Source: Pinus tabuliformis (Eukaryota; Streptophyta; Pinopsida; Pinales; Pinaceae). Taken from it: a stretch of 64,000 nucleotides of DNA. The stretch spans positions 634,415,269 through 634,479,268 of the forward strand of contig CM062816.1 in assembly GCA_031772625.1 (NCBI GenBank). The letters are read 5' to 3'. The number at the start of each line of letters is the position of its first letter. Position 1 is the first letter of the stretch. This document shows, one piece after another, positions 47,233 through 58,178 of the stretch. Below the pieces are notes generated by a model. That model had not been told where the DNA came from and did no database searches. It saw only the letters and a program-made list of their open reading frames with translations. The position numbers and the translations under genes are program-made.

Positions 47233-47559
47233 TGGTATCAGAGCACAGGTCCCAGAAATAGCTCCTGCCTCTGCCAGGTTTCTACTGCCTCATGAAACCT
47301 ACCTCTGTCCTGAGACTGCGTGCTTCTGGCGGTGATCTGAGCGCCTCTGGCATGACATGACTGTCCAGCTCTATGCGTTGATGCGTGGAATGCGCTGTTA
47401 CCTATACGTTGATGCGTTTCTGCTGTTGGTAAAAACCTATCTCATTCCATTCAAACAAAATGGTATCGCTGGTGACTGCGTTTTTTTATGACTGTGTTGT
47501 ATTGTATAGAAGTTACGCTGCGCTATATTGTTCTTTTGAAGTCTGCGCTGCGTTTTTGT

Positions 47560-48350
47560 AAAGAACTGTGGTATCGTTTTTTTAATGGTGCGGAGTCCTT
47601 CATCCGCTAAGAAAAAAAAACACTCAGAAATTTGTTGGTGAAACTGTGGTATCGTTTTTTAATGGTGCGGAATGTTGCATACAGTTCTGAATGGTGGTTA
47701 TGCGTTGTATTAAAGTATTGAAGACTGAGACTGCGTTTTTTATAGACTGCATTGTATTATATGCGCATTTTTAAATGCTGTGGACTGCGTTTTTTTTTAA
47801 GACAAGACATCTCATGGTATATACATTTTAAATGCTGTGGACTGCATTTTTATTTGAAGACTGAATGCTGTGATTATATGCGCATTTTTAAATGCTGTGG
47901 ACTGCGTTTTTTGAAGACAAGACATCTCATGACATCTCATGGTATTCGATACCTTTGTGGCTTCTGCACATCTGGAAAGCAAACGAAGTCGAGGCTGTGG
48001 TGTGGTGCCTGACGGTGTTTTGAGGGTTGTTTCTTTGAATAACCCGTTTGTAATGTGCTAGCAGCGGAGTTTATAGTATACTTGGAGCAGAGTTTTAATC
48101 TTGTTAAACAAATACAAATGCCTGGACCATCTCAGAGTTTTATTACGCTGTCCTCTTGAACAGTCTTTGCATTAATATATATATTGAAATGATATATATT
48201 TGAGCGCCCTCTTTTTTCAAAACAGTGATATATGTTGAGCAGTGATATATATTTGAGCGCCCTCTTTTTTCAAAACAGTGATATATGTTGAGCAGTGGTA
48301 TATGTTGAACAGTGATATATGTTGAGCAGTGATATATATTTGAGCGCCCT
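47560..48350 (+). repeat. Leader tandem repeats of the young copia
   Basis: Three sets: a phrase TGTGGTATCGTTTTTTAATG twice near 47570-47665; about three units of AAATGCTGTGGACTGCGTTTT with flanking AAGACAAGACATCTCATG (47758-47945); and about two and a half 53-bp units containing GATATATATTTGAGCGCCCT and GTGATATATGTTGAGCA (48190-48345). They lie between primer site and coding start, where packaging or translation control would act. Any role is inference. Confidence 0.8.
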
Positions 48351-48522
48351 CGTTTTTTTTTCTTAAAACATAATATTATGGAAGTGATGGTGATATAAGA
48401 AATGCTCATGATATGCTGATGAAATGTTAGAAGAAAAATAAAATGCATAAGGCTATCATATAAGGATTTTTTTTTCTCTCTCAACAGAAGTGTTTTTGGC
48501 AGAGATATTTTTTTTTCACAGA

Positions 48523-51500
48523 ATGCATTCAATCATTTCTATGGTCGGAATAGTTCTCACTGGCAAGGAGAACTATTCTGAATGGTCTCGGATGGTGAAA
48601 CACACCCTCATCTACAATGAGCTGTGGAAAGGAGTGTGTGTCGGAGAAGAAGACAGAGACCCTGTGCAGCCCACATCAGACAAAGAACTCGCCATTTGGG
48701 AAAACAAGAACAGCAAAGCCTTTGCATTGATCGCAACATCTGTAAATGAGGAAGTAAGTCGTCATATTTCATCCTATTCCACTGCCTTTGAAGCTTTACA
48801 AAAGCTGAAAGAACTCTATGATACACATTCTGCACTTGAAGTTGTTCAGCTAATGATTAAACTCTTCACTCTTGAACTGAAAAATAATGATCCTCTTGCT
48901 CTTGCATCTGAAATAAAGTCTATAATGCATGATATAAAATCCACTAAGGTTGAGCTGGATATCTCTCTTATTGCCTTTCTCAAAGCACTCTATCCTACCT
49001 ACTCTAATTATCTTGAGTCTTTACAAGCAAATGGAAATCTTAAAGATATAACCTTTGACTCTCTTGTGAAAAAGTTTGCTGAAAGAGAAAAGGCCTTTGG
49101 AAAGAAAACAGTCCCTGAATCTTCTGAAGAGACTGTTTGCCTTGCTCACAAAGAAAAGCATCCTGCTCAAGATTCTGCAAGAGGAAGAGGTGGACGAAGA
49201 GGAAGAGGAAGGTACTTCAGAGGTAGGGGGGGCAGAAATTCTCAAGCAGAAAAGTCAGATCTGCATTGCATTCGCTGCGAACGAAATGGATCACATGATG
49301 CTTCTACATGCAAGCTACCATGGGACAAGGTTGAGCAGAGAAGAAATCAGCAGAAAGGTAAAACTGATGACACAGACAAAGGTAAAGCACCTGAATCCGC
49401 TCACTATATTGAGGCACAATGTAACATTGGAGTAAATGAAGACTTGTTTAATGCTTCACTTGCTTCTTCAAAAAATGACTGGTTGCTTGATTCAGGAGCA
49501 ACCTGTCATATGACTCATAGGAAAGAATTTTTTGAAGATTTCACTGACAATGTTGATGGAGCAGTATACTTTGCAGATCAGTCAAAAATCAAGCCATCAG
49601 GGCTTGGCACAATCAGGCTTAAACTGCCTGGTCTTCCAGATTTTCTTCTGGATCATGTTCTATATCTCCCACAGCTCAAGAGAAACTTGCTGTCCCTGGT
49701 ACACATCCGCCAGCAAGGTCACTCCATTCATATGTTTGATGGAAAGCTTGAGGTAAGAAAGGCATCTGACCATTCACTTGTCATGAGAGGTATAGAAGAA
49801 GAAAGACTTCTTAAACTGCAAGGAACCTCTGCTCATGCACAACATTTTTCATATATTTCTCATCATGATGAAGGTACACTTCCATCAAGTTTATTATGGC
49901 ATGCTAGATTTGGACATCTAAACTATGATAGTCTCCGCTTGTTGAAGAAAAATGGTGTTGCTGGTTTGCCTACAATTCCTAGAAAACATAAACAATGTGA
50001 TGCTTGCATTCTAGGAAAGCATAGCAAACAGTCTTTTCATGATTCACATTCAAGAGCACATAGGAAGCTTGAACTTATTCATTCAGATTTATGTGGTCCA
50101 ATGCCTGTTCCTTCTGCAAATGGAAATAAATATATCATGACATTTATTGATGATTACACCAGAATGTGTTGGGTTTACTTATTGAAGAACAAATCTGATG
50201 CTTTTCAAACATTCAAGAATTTTCATAAGTGGATTGAAAATGATGCACAATCTCATATTGGGTCTATTCGCACTGATAATGGAAAAGAATATACATCAAA
50301 TGAATTTGAACACTATCTTCGCCAACATGGGATTAAACATCAAACAACTGTGCCTTATAATCCTCAACAGAATGGTGTAGCTGAAAGAATGAACAGAACA
50401 ATTTTGAATATGGTACAATCCATGCTTTTCTTCAAAAATGTAAAGACAATGTTTTGGGCTGATGCTGTTCTATGTGCTGCATATATAAAGAATAGATGTC
50501 CATCTAGTGCTATAAGAAACAAGACTCCTTATGAATTGTGGTATGGACATGTTCCTTCGGTAAAACATCTCAGGATATTTGGTTCCACCTGTTATGCTTT
50601 AATACCAAAGGTACATAGAAACAAACTTGGTGCTAGAAGTCGTAAGTGTATCTTCCTGGGGTATTCAAACACATCTAAAGCATACCGCCTTTATGATGAA
50701 GTAAATAAAAAGTTTGTTTTATCTAGAGATGTCATTTTTCTTGAATCATCCAAATCTGACAGTGTTGTTGAGCGGCAACTTGATCGCTTGGATAGATTCA
50801 CAAAACCGAAATCATTTCAAGAGTTTGATAATCAGATTCCACATCTTGAAGGGGGGATTCCTATACTAGATCAACATGTGGAATCTCCTTCTGAAGAACA
50901 ATCTCCCCTACATGACACTCCAACAACGGATGATGCTTTAAGTGATGTAATTGATAGAATTGGGAGACTCAATCTTGATTCAGACCCAAGTCAATCAACA
51001 GAACAGCCTGGACCATCTCAGAAAGGTCCCCCAAAGTGGCTGACAAAGACACTTGAAAGTGTTCATCCTGATGAAATTGGAAAAACAGGAACCAGAAATT
51101 CAAACCGACAAGATGGAGGTGATGTAGATAACTCTAATTCACCTGTTGATATGGATGTTACTTATGATTGTGAATTGAACTTGTCTACAGATTTTGAACC
51201 AACTTCCTTCAAAGAAGCTGCTTCTCATGATGAATGGAAAGAAGCGATGCAGAAGGAGTATGATGCCCTCATAAAGAATGGCACTTGGAAGCTGGTTGAT
51301 CCTCCATTTGGAACCAAACCAATTGGCTGCAAGTGGGTCTACAAGAACAAGTACAAAGCTGATGGCTCACTTGACAAGCACAAAGCTAGGCTTGTGGCAA
51401 AAGGTTTTGCACAGAAGGAAGGGGTCGATTATGAGGAAACTTTTGCTCCCACAGCAAAATGGGCCACCATCCGGACACTCTTTGCACTAGCTGCTCAGAA

Positions 51501-52734
51501 CGGTTGGAAAGTCCATCAAATGGATGTAAAAACTGCATTCTTGAATGGAGATCTAAAAGAGAATGTTTTTATGTCCCAGCCTGAAGGATTTGCTGTGAAA
51601 GGACATGAACACAAAGTATGCAAACTTGTGAAGTCCTTGTATGGCCTCAAACAAGCACCACGAGCCTGGTATGAAAAACTAACTGAGCATCTTCTGAAAC
51701 TCAACTTCAAACATTTTGATCTTGATGATGCAACTTTATTTGTCAAGAAAGTTGGCAAAACAGTTGTATATCTTGTGGTATATGTAGATGATCTTTTAAT
51801 GACAGGGAACAATGAAAGCTATATTGCATCCATAAAGAAAGAATTAGGAAATTTTTTTGAAATGACTGATTTGGGCTATGTTCATTACTATCTTGGCATT
51901 GAAGTAACCCAACATCCAAAGTCCATATTTCTTTCTCAAAAGAAATACATTGGAGATTTGTTAAACAGATTTGGCATGACAGAATGCAATCCCCTTTCTA
52001 CTCCAATGGAACAAAACTTGAAGCTCACATCTATTGAAGGAAAGGAATTTGAGGATGCAACAAAGTATAGACAGCTTGTAGGAAGTCTCATCTACCTCAC
52101 TACTACCAGACCAGACATTTCATTTGCTGTTGGAATCCTCTCCAGGTTTATGCAAAAGCCTTGTGAGGGACATTGGTCTGCTGCAAAAAGAGTTCTAAGG
52201 TACTTGAAGGGAACTCAAGACCTTGGAATCAAGTATACACAGGTGGACGACTTCAACTTGATTGGATACTCTGATTCAGACTTCGATGGAGACAAAGAAA
52301 CTGGGGTATCTACTTCACGATATGCTATGAGTCTTGGATCGGGAGCTGTCTCCTGGAGATCACGCAAACAATTAGTACCAACAGATTCCACAACAGAAGC
52401 AGAATACGTGGCAGCAGCTGAAGCAACGAAAGAAATTGTGTGGCTCAGGAAAATTCTTGAAGATTTGCAAGTAAAACAAATACAATCTACTCCACTCATG
52501 ATTGATAACACCTCTGCAATAAAGTTGGCCAAGAACCCAAAGTTCCATGATCGTACTAAGCACATCAATACTAAATATCATCTGATCCGACATCATGTTG
52601 AGGCCAAAACAATCCATCTCCGTCATTGTTCCACAAACGAGCAAATTGTAGACATCTTCACCAAAGCGCTTGGAAGAGAAAAGCTTGAAAGATTCAGAAC
52701 GATGCTTGGACTCACCAACATCCCTTCAGATTAA
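48523..52734 (+). CDS. Copia gag-pol polyprotein
   Basis: About 1,400 residues. The frame is open from 48490, but MHSIISMVGIVLTGKENYSEW is the more natural start, at 48523. Domains, residues from 48490: gag 20-225; an RGG-rich basic segment (RGRGGRRGRGRYFRGRGG, about 230-250); an atypical CCHC knuckle CIRCERNGSHDASTC (about 260); protease LLDSGATCHMT (about 332); integrase HHCC with HARFGHL and CDACILGKH (about 470-510); core HSDLCGPM, FIDDYTR, RTDNGKEYT and QQNGVAERMNR (about 530-625); RT from EWKEAMQKEYDAL (about 915) with YVDDLL (about 1098); RNase H with YSDSDFDGD (about 1260) and the terminal KHINTKYHLIR region. It would make virus-like particles, cDNA and integrate it. All expected copia domains are present in order. 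Confidence 0.95.
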   Translation: MHSIISMVGIVLTGKENYSEWSRMVKHTLIYNELWKGVCVGEEDRDPVQPTSDKELAIWENKNSKAFALIATSVNEEVSRHISSYSTAFEALQKLKELYDTHSALEVVQLMIKLFTLELKNNDPLALASEIKSIMHDIKSTKVELDISLIAFLKALYPTYSNYLESLQANGNLKDITFDSLVKKFAEREKAFGKKTVPESSEETVCLAHKEKHPAQDSARGRGGRRGRGRYFRGRGGRNSQAEKSDLHCIRCERNGSHDASTCKLPWDKVEQRRNQQKGKTDDTDKGKAPESAHYIEAQCNIGVNEDLFNASLASSKNDWLLDSGATCHMTHRKEFFEDFTDNVDGAVYFADQSKIKPSGLGTIRLKLPGLPDFLLDHVLYLPQLKRNLLSLVHIRQQGHSIHMFDGKLEVRKASDHSLVMRGIEEERLLKLQGTSAHAQHFSYISHHDEGTLPSSLLWHARFGHLNYDSLRLLKKNGVAGLPTIPRKHKQCDACILGKHSKQSFHDSHSRAHRKLELIHSDLCGPMPVPSANGNKYIMTFIDDYTRMCWVYLLKNKSDAFQTFKNFHKWIENDAQSHIGSIRTDNGKEYTSNEFEHYLRQHGIKHQTTVPYNPQQNGVAERMNRTILNMVQSMLFFKNVKTMFWADAVLCAAYIKNRCPSSAIRNKTPYELWYGHVPSVKHLRIFGSTCYALIPKVHRNKLGARSRKCIFLGYSNTSKAYRLYDEVNKKFVLSRDVIFLESSKSDSVVERQLDRLDRFTKPKSFQEFDNQIPHLEGGIPILDQHVESPSEEQSPLHDTPTTDDALSDVIDRIGRLNLDSDPSQSTEQPGPSQKGPPKWLTKTLESVHPDEIGKTGTRNSNRQDGGDVDNSNSPVDMDVTYDCELNLSTDFEPTSFKEAASHDEWKEAMQKEYDALIKNGTWKLVDPPFGTKPIGCKWVYKNKYKADGSLDKHKARLVAKGFAQKEGVDYEETFAPTAKWATIRTLFALAAQNGWKVHQMDVKTAFLNGDLKENVFMSQPEGFAVKGHEHKVCKLVKSLYGLKQAPRAWYEKLTEHLLKLNFKHFDLDDATLFVKKVGKTVVYLVVYVDDLLMTGNNESYIASIKKELGNFFEMTDLGYVHYYLGIEVTQHPKSIFLSQKKYIGDLLNRFGMTECNPLSTPMEQNLKLTSIEGKEFEDATKYRQLVGSLIYLTTTRPDISFAVGILSRFMQKPCEGHWSAAKRVLRYLKGTQDLGIKYTQVDDFNLIGYSDSDFDGDKETGVSTSRYAMSLGSGAVSWRSRKQLVPTDSTTEAEYVAAAEATKEIVWLRKILEDLQVKQIQSTPLMIDNTSAIKLAKNPKFHDRTKHINTKYHLIRHHVEAKTIHLRHCSTNEQIVDIFTKALGREKLERFRTMLGLTNIPSD

Positions 52735-52743
52735 GGGGGGGAA

Positions 52744-52900
52744 TGTTGACACCTAATCCGAAACGGATGAGGTGAAGTTGGACAGTGATCTAGAAGATGA
52801 ACTGATCCGTTTTTGTATATGTATAAATAATAATAGTCTAATGAATAAAATCACTCAGTTGTTTTGCACTCATTAATTTCTGAGCTAACCTGGCCTGACA
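52744..52900 (+). repeat. 3' LTR of the young copia
   Basis: 157 bp, near-identical to 47076-47232. TSD AGATT follows and hAT transposase coding resumes. Confidence 0.95.
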
Positions 52901-52905
52901 AGATT

Positions 52906-53902
52906 GTCTATGGGCTTCATTAATGAGGCTATGGATCAATCAATGGAGCAAATAAAGAGGGCATACAAGGATAAAGTGGCTAAGTATGGGCCCATTTGGG
53001 CAATCATCGATGAAAGATGGAACAATCAAATCCATTGCCCTATACATGCAGCTGGGTATTTTTTGAACCCACAGTATCATTATAAAGCTAAGGCGGCAGG
53101 AGCTTTGAAGGGGGAGGTTAGAGATGGATTGATTGACTGCATTGATCGCATGATCCCATTGGAGTGTGATCAGCTGGAGATACATCGACAGGTCACAACC
53201 TTCAACAAAGCCACAGGTACCTTTGGGAAGAACCTAGCAAAGATTGCAAGGGAAGCAAATGTGCCAGGTAAACAAAAATTTCAATTTTCAAATTCTTAAT
53301 ATTTATTTTGTTAAATCGTTTATAATTTGCAAGTTGGATATAATTTGTAATTTTGTTGAGCTAACTCATTACACTCCTATGTTTTTTGCAACACAATGGT
53401 GGGAGGCTTTTGGTAGCCATTGTCCTGAATTGCAGAAGTTTGCAATTCTTATTTTGATTCAAACTTGCAATGCTACTGGGTGTGAGCGGAATTGGTCTGT
53501 CTTTGAGAGGATTCACATGAAGAAGAGAAACCGTTTGGATAAAAAAGGGTTAAATGATCTAGTCCATGTCCAATACAACCTCCGGCTTAGACGCAACCAA
53601 TTGCTAAACAAAAGACCTGATTCAAATCCCAGTGTGTTGGAAGACATTGATCCAACATCAGATTGGGTAGTGTAGAGTAATCCAACAGAGTTTGATTTTG
53701 ATGAGGATCTTGATTATGATTTACAGACGGTGGCATCACTCGAACATAATGTTCAATTGAATGCAAATCCTGATCCACTTGTACCAGCCTCAGGGCTAGC
53801 CCCAAGTCCTCTAGTTGCAGGCACTTCCTCTGCTCAACCACGACAGAAGCGCATATCTCGTCTATCTCAACTTGCAGCTGTTGCACAACCTGCTAGTGCT
53901 AC
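52906..53902 (+). pseudogene. hAT transposase, C-terminal part with dimerisation domain
   Basis: It continues from 47075 across the copia insertion: MGFINEAMDQSMEQIKRAYK, then IIDERWNNQIHCPIHAAGYF and LNPQYHY, all typical of plant DUF659 hAT proteins. A GT near 53266 and the resumption of similarity at WWEAFGSHCPELQKFAI (about 53398) suggest an intron, but the base pair before the second exon reads AA where AG is expected. The hAT-C dimerisation motif GCERNWSVFERIH...RNRLDKKGLNDLVHVQYNLRL follows to about 53600. An acidic, low-complexity tail is then cut by the gag-only copia at 53903. Confidence 0.85.
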
Positions 53903-54994
53903 TGTTGATTTGGGGTAGCATCGAATGTACTCTGGCCATGAAAATTGGTGGAGAGGCTAAATCACATGAGATCTCCAATACCCAGAAATGGTTTGGGCAG
54001 ATTCGAAATAGTTTGGGAGATATTAAAATAATTAATATCTTTAATGGAGTCCCTAAGTCTAAACTTAGGGAAAATAAAATATTAATGTGAATTAATATAA
54101 AACTGTGTTAGAAGGGTCCAAAAGTGATGGATCAAGCCAGAGTTAATCTTAGCCGTTGATTAGGAACTTAATCTCGGTCGTTGAATTGTCAACGAGAAAA
54201 GTATAAAAGGAGGCTTGAGGGTCACTTGGAGAACACACCGAGTTGATCAAGATTTCGATTTTCTGGGGCAGGGTTTGCGGAGGAAGTCTAAAGAGTGATC
54301 AGAGTTGCAACCGAGGGCTAGTGAATACAGAAGCAGAGAGGCAGAGATAGTACTGGGAGGATCAACGCAGAAGCTGGGAGAGAGGGACACAGAGCCAGCC
54401 AGGGCTCACGCAAAGGCAGCCAGGAGCTGCGCAGTGCCTCAGAGAGCCAGCGTGGGTGACGCAAAGGCTCTAAGGGTTGACGCAGTGCCTCCAGAGGCTG
54501 GCGTAGGGCGAGCTAGGGTGACACTGGGCACACGCTAGGCCAGAAAGGGCTGACGCAGTCCTAGAGGCTGACACTGGGGTTTCCGTGGGGCAGATTGGAG
54601 CTGGGCACTGTCAGAGTGTTTATCGGAGGTTTCAGCTGGAATATTTGCTTCCGAGTAGAGAGGTACTAATGTTGATATTATTCTCTGTTGGGTGAGCCGA
54701 TTTTGGCACCCAGATTGTATTCCGAAACTGCTTAATAATTAAAACCCTCAGATCGCTGCACCGGTTTTCCCGCATTGGGTTTTTTCGGGGACATTGGTCC
54801 AAAAGCAACGGTGTCACTTGTGTGCTTGTTTTGTTTCCTTCAGTTGATGATCTGTAATGTGTTGAGCATGTACTTGTATTTATTTTCAGTATTTACATGG
54901 TAAATAACTTGTTAATTAATCAGAACAAGTAGGCAGAAATAAATCAGAAAAGTACATGAAGGGTTTCTAACAATTAGACTTATAAATTCTAGCA
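53903..54994 (+). repeat. 5' LTR of gag-only copia 2
   Basis: It starts TGTTGATTTGGGG and ends TTCTAGCA. It contains a GC-rich stretch of irregular GACGCAGTGCCTC / CCAGAGGCTG subrepeats (about 54400-54560). Confidence 0.92.
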
Positions 54995-55573
54995 TGGTAT
55001 CAGAGCGTAGTTGCAGATCATAGGAGAACTCAGGACATCAGCCGAGTAGAGCAACAGCGACAGAAAACAGTTGTCCCGAGTGACAAGATATTCCTAGCAG
55101 AGAAGTAGCAAGGAAGGGGTGATGCAGTGCCTGCGTCATCAAGTTTGAGTCGTAAAGAGGATCAGCACAGTGGCAGAGGGGAGCAGACTCGACCTATGTA
55201 GTGCCCGGTCATCTTTCTCAGTCAGGAAGGATTGACGCCCGTAGCCAGGAGGTGTGGATTTTGCTGGTGTCGGGATTTCACAGAGCCTAGAAGCTCTAAC
55301 CTTTAGGTTGTTGGGGCTTAGGAGGCTGTGAGTAAGTTGCAGAGTGAAGCTGGTGGGGTACTGTAGTCTGAACAATACCTAATAGGGCAAGACCAAGGAG
55401 GAGGGAGTTGTTGCCAAGGATTTCTAGCCAAGAAATTCGGATCAGTGGTGCAACTGTACTAAGGATCGGAGGGGGGGCATCTCGACATTGGCAGAGGGGT
55501 TTCCAGGAGGGAAATCGAGGCTCAGAGGGAGTCACACGGAGAACTTCCAGGAGGGAAGTAGAGGAGCAACGAG

Positions 55574-56443
55574 ATGGCAGTGAACGGGGTAAGAGACCAG
55601 GATAGACTGGATGGAGCCTCAAACTTCGTAGTTTGGAAGGCCAGAGTCTTATCCGTTTTAGATAGGAACCATCTCAAGCACTTCGTCTTGAGGACAATAG
55701 CGGTCCCGGTTGATCCGGCTGATACCGATAAGTACAAGGATGCAATGGCGAGGGCGAAGAGCATCATCCTTGATGGTGTCAAGGACCATGTAGTACCACA
55801 CATTGCCGAGAAGAATACGACAAATGAGATGTGGGAGGCCCTAAAGAAGTTATATCAACATACTTCCGTGCAAAGGAAGATGCTACTAGAAAATCAACTG
55901 CGGTCATACCAGATGCAGAAGGAAGAATAGATCGACACCTTCCTCGGTCGATTCAACGAGATCCGGGATCAGCTGACTTCCATAGGGGCCATGTTGGATC
56001 AATTATTGATGGTGAGAACAACCCTGAACGCAGTCTCTGAAGACTGGGAGGTGTTTGTCTAGAGCATACTGGGCAGGGCGACCCTTCCAAATTGGGAGGA
56101 AATGTGGGCGGCTCTTTGCCAAGAAGAGATCAGAAGGCTGACCAAGGCAGGAAGCAACGACAAGGGGGTCAAAATCAAGAAGGAGGAGGAGGTGGATGCT
56201 GCCCTAGCATCTGAGGGAAAGTAGGAGAAACAAAAGAAGAAGGACCTCTCCAAGGTCAAATGCTTCCACTGTGGGGAACTGGGTCATTATGTGACCCAGT
56301 GTCCAAGGAAGAAGAGCAAGGGAGAGGCTTTCGAGACCAAGGCTGCGCTAGCAAGGGCGGAGAAGGAAGTGGAGACAGATGATGACTGTGCCATGAGTGC
56401 TCACACGCCACTTGAGCGGAAGTGGGGAGACATCGAGCTGTAG
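55574..56443 (+). pseudogene. Copia gag with zinc knuckle, second gag-only element
   Basis: It opens MAVNGVRDQDRLDGASNFVVW, the copia gag start (LDGASNFVVWKARV), followed by MWEALKKLYQ and a QLRSYQMQKEE stretch. A CCHC knuckle CFHCGELGHYVTQC lies near 56264, then a basic and an acidic tail ending near 56443. It would form the particle shell and bind RNA. It is broken in a few places. Between gag and the PPT are about 600 bp with CAGTGGCAG-rich low complexity and no pol. Confidence 0.85.
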
Positions 56444-57055
56444 TCAGACGGACTACAAGCGATGAGGGGCAGGATCCTCGAGGTACCTAGCCTCTTGGAT
56501 TATACCTTGCTACGGGAGCCCCAAAGAGGAATAACAATGCTGGCGGATGTGGATGGAGCGACAGAGGGAGCTACAGTGCAGGATTCCCAGGACAACGTGA
56601 GGCAGTAGTGCGAGATGCATGGAGTTGTTGCAGTAGCGCAGAGGTCAGAAAATGGGCACTTGTCAGCGACAGAGGGAGTTTCAGCATCGAGGGTGTCTCT
56701 AGCCTGACAAAGATTTCAGAGATGGGAGATTAGTTACTTACTTCTCAGTAGCTAAGTTGCAATGCAACAGTTAGCAGTGGCAGTATAGGCAACACGATGC
56801 AACATGATGAGAGGGGTTGCAGTGCAGATGCAATAGTGGCAGTGGCAGGGCCATGGGCAACAACACTGATGCAGAGGGAGCTGCCGTACAGATGAAGCAG
56901 TGGTAGTGGCAGTGGCAGGGCCATGGGTAGCAGTACATGATGCAGCAGTGCAGAGGATGTTGGGCAGTAGGCTTCAGCACAGGGACCGATGCCAGATGAT
57001 TAGGGTGATACTCAATGAGGAGTATTACTAGAGCACAATCCTCACTAAGAGGGAG

Positions 57056-58173
57056 TGTTGATTTGGGGTAGCATCGGATGTGCTCTAGCCACGAAAATTG
57101 GTGGAGAGGCTAAAGCACATGAGATCTCCAATACCCAGAAATGGTTTGGGCAGATTCTAAATAGTTTGGGAGATATTAAAATAATTAATATTTTTAATGG
57201 AGTCCCTAAGTCTAAACTTAGGGAAAATAAAATATTAATGTGAATTAATATAAAACTGTGTTAGAAGGGTCCAAAAGTCATGGATCAAGCCAGAGTTAAT
57301 CTTAGCCGTTGATTAGGGACTTAATCTCAGCCGTTGAATTGTCAACGAGAAAAGTATAAAAGGAGGCTTGAGAGTCACTTGGAGAACACACCGAGTTGAT
57401 CAAGATTTCGATTTTCTAGGGCAGGGTTTGTTGAGGAAGTCGAAAGAGTGATCAGAGTTGCAGCTGAGGGGCAGTGAATACAGAAGCAAAGAGGCAGAGA
57501 TAGTACCGGGAGGATCAGTGCAGAAGCCGGGAGAGAGGGATGCAGAGCCAGCCAGAGGTTCACGCAGAGCTAGCTAGGGCTCACGCAGAGGCAACCAGGA
57601 GCTACGCAGTGCCTCAGAGAGCCAGCGTGGGTGACGCAGAGGCTCTAAGGGCTGACGTAGTGCCTCCAGAGGCTGACGCAGGGCGAGCTAGGGTGATGTT
57701 GGGCAGACGCTAGGCCAGAAAGGGTTGACGCAGTCCCTAGAGGCTGACGCTGGGGTTTTTGTGGGGCAGATTGGAGCTGGGAGCTGTCGGAGTGTTTATT
57801 CGGGGTTTTAGCCGGAATATTTGCTTCTGAGCAGAGGTACTACTGCTGAGATTATTCTCTGTTGGGTGAGCCGGTTTTGGCACCCAGATTGTATTCTGAA
57901 ATTGCTTAATAATTAAAACCCTTAGATAGCTGCACCGGTTTTCCCGCATTGGGTTTTTCCGGGGACATTGGTCCAAAAACAACGGTGTCACTTGTGTGCT
58001 TGTTTTGTTTCCTTCAGTTGATGATCTGTAATGTGTTGAATATGTGCTTGTATTTATTTTTAGTATTTACATGGTAAGGTAAATAACTTGTTAATTAATC
58101 AGAACAAGTAGGCAAAAATAAATCAGAAAAGTACATGAAGGGTTTCTAACAGTTAGACTTAGAAATTCAAACA
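57056..58173 (+). repeat. 3' LTR of gag-only copia 2
   Basis: It pairs with 53903-54994, with about 5% substitutions and small indels in the GC-rich subrepeats. It ends AAACA, then TSD GCTAC. Confidence 0.92.
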
Positions 58174-58178
58174 GCTAC

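Larger units (their letters stand above)
47076..52900 (+). mobile_element. Whole-looking young Ty1/copia element
   Basis: LTRs of only 157 bp (47076-47232 and 52744-52900) differ at two positions. TSD AGATT (47071-47075 and 52901-52905). Primer site TGGTATCAGAGC at 47233-47244, and PPT AAGGGGGGAA before 52744. One uninterrupted polyprotein frame (48523-52734) follows a 1.25 kb leader rich in short repeats. It is the youngest element in the window and looks whole, with no evident break. The very short LTR is notable. Whether it is transcribed cannot be told from the sequence. Confidence 0.95.
53903..58173 (+). mobile_element. Second gag-only Ty1/copia element
   Basis: LTRs of 1092 and 1118 bp (53903-54994 and 57056-58173); TSD GCTAC (53898-53902 and 58174-58178); primer site TGGTATCAGAGC at 54995; PPT CTAAGAGGGAG before 57056. 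The 2.06 kb interior holds a copia gag with zinc knuckle and nothing resembling protease, integrase, RT or RNase H. LTR divergence is roughly 5%. It is broken in a few places. Its LTR shows no similarity to that of the 7.9-15.4 kb gag-only element, so this is a different family with the same reduced design. Confidence 0.9.
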
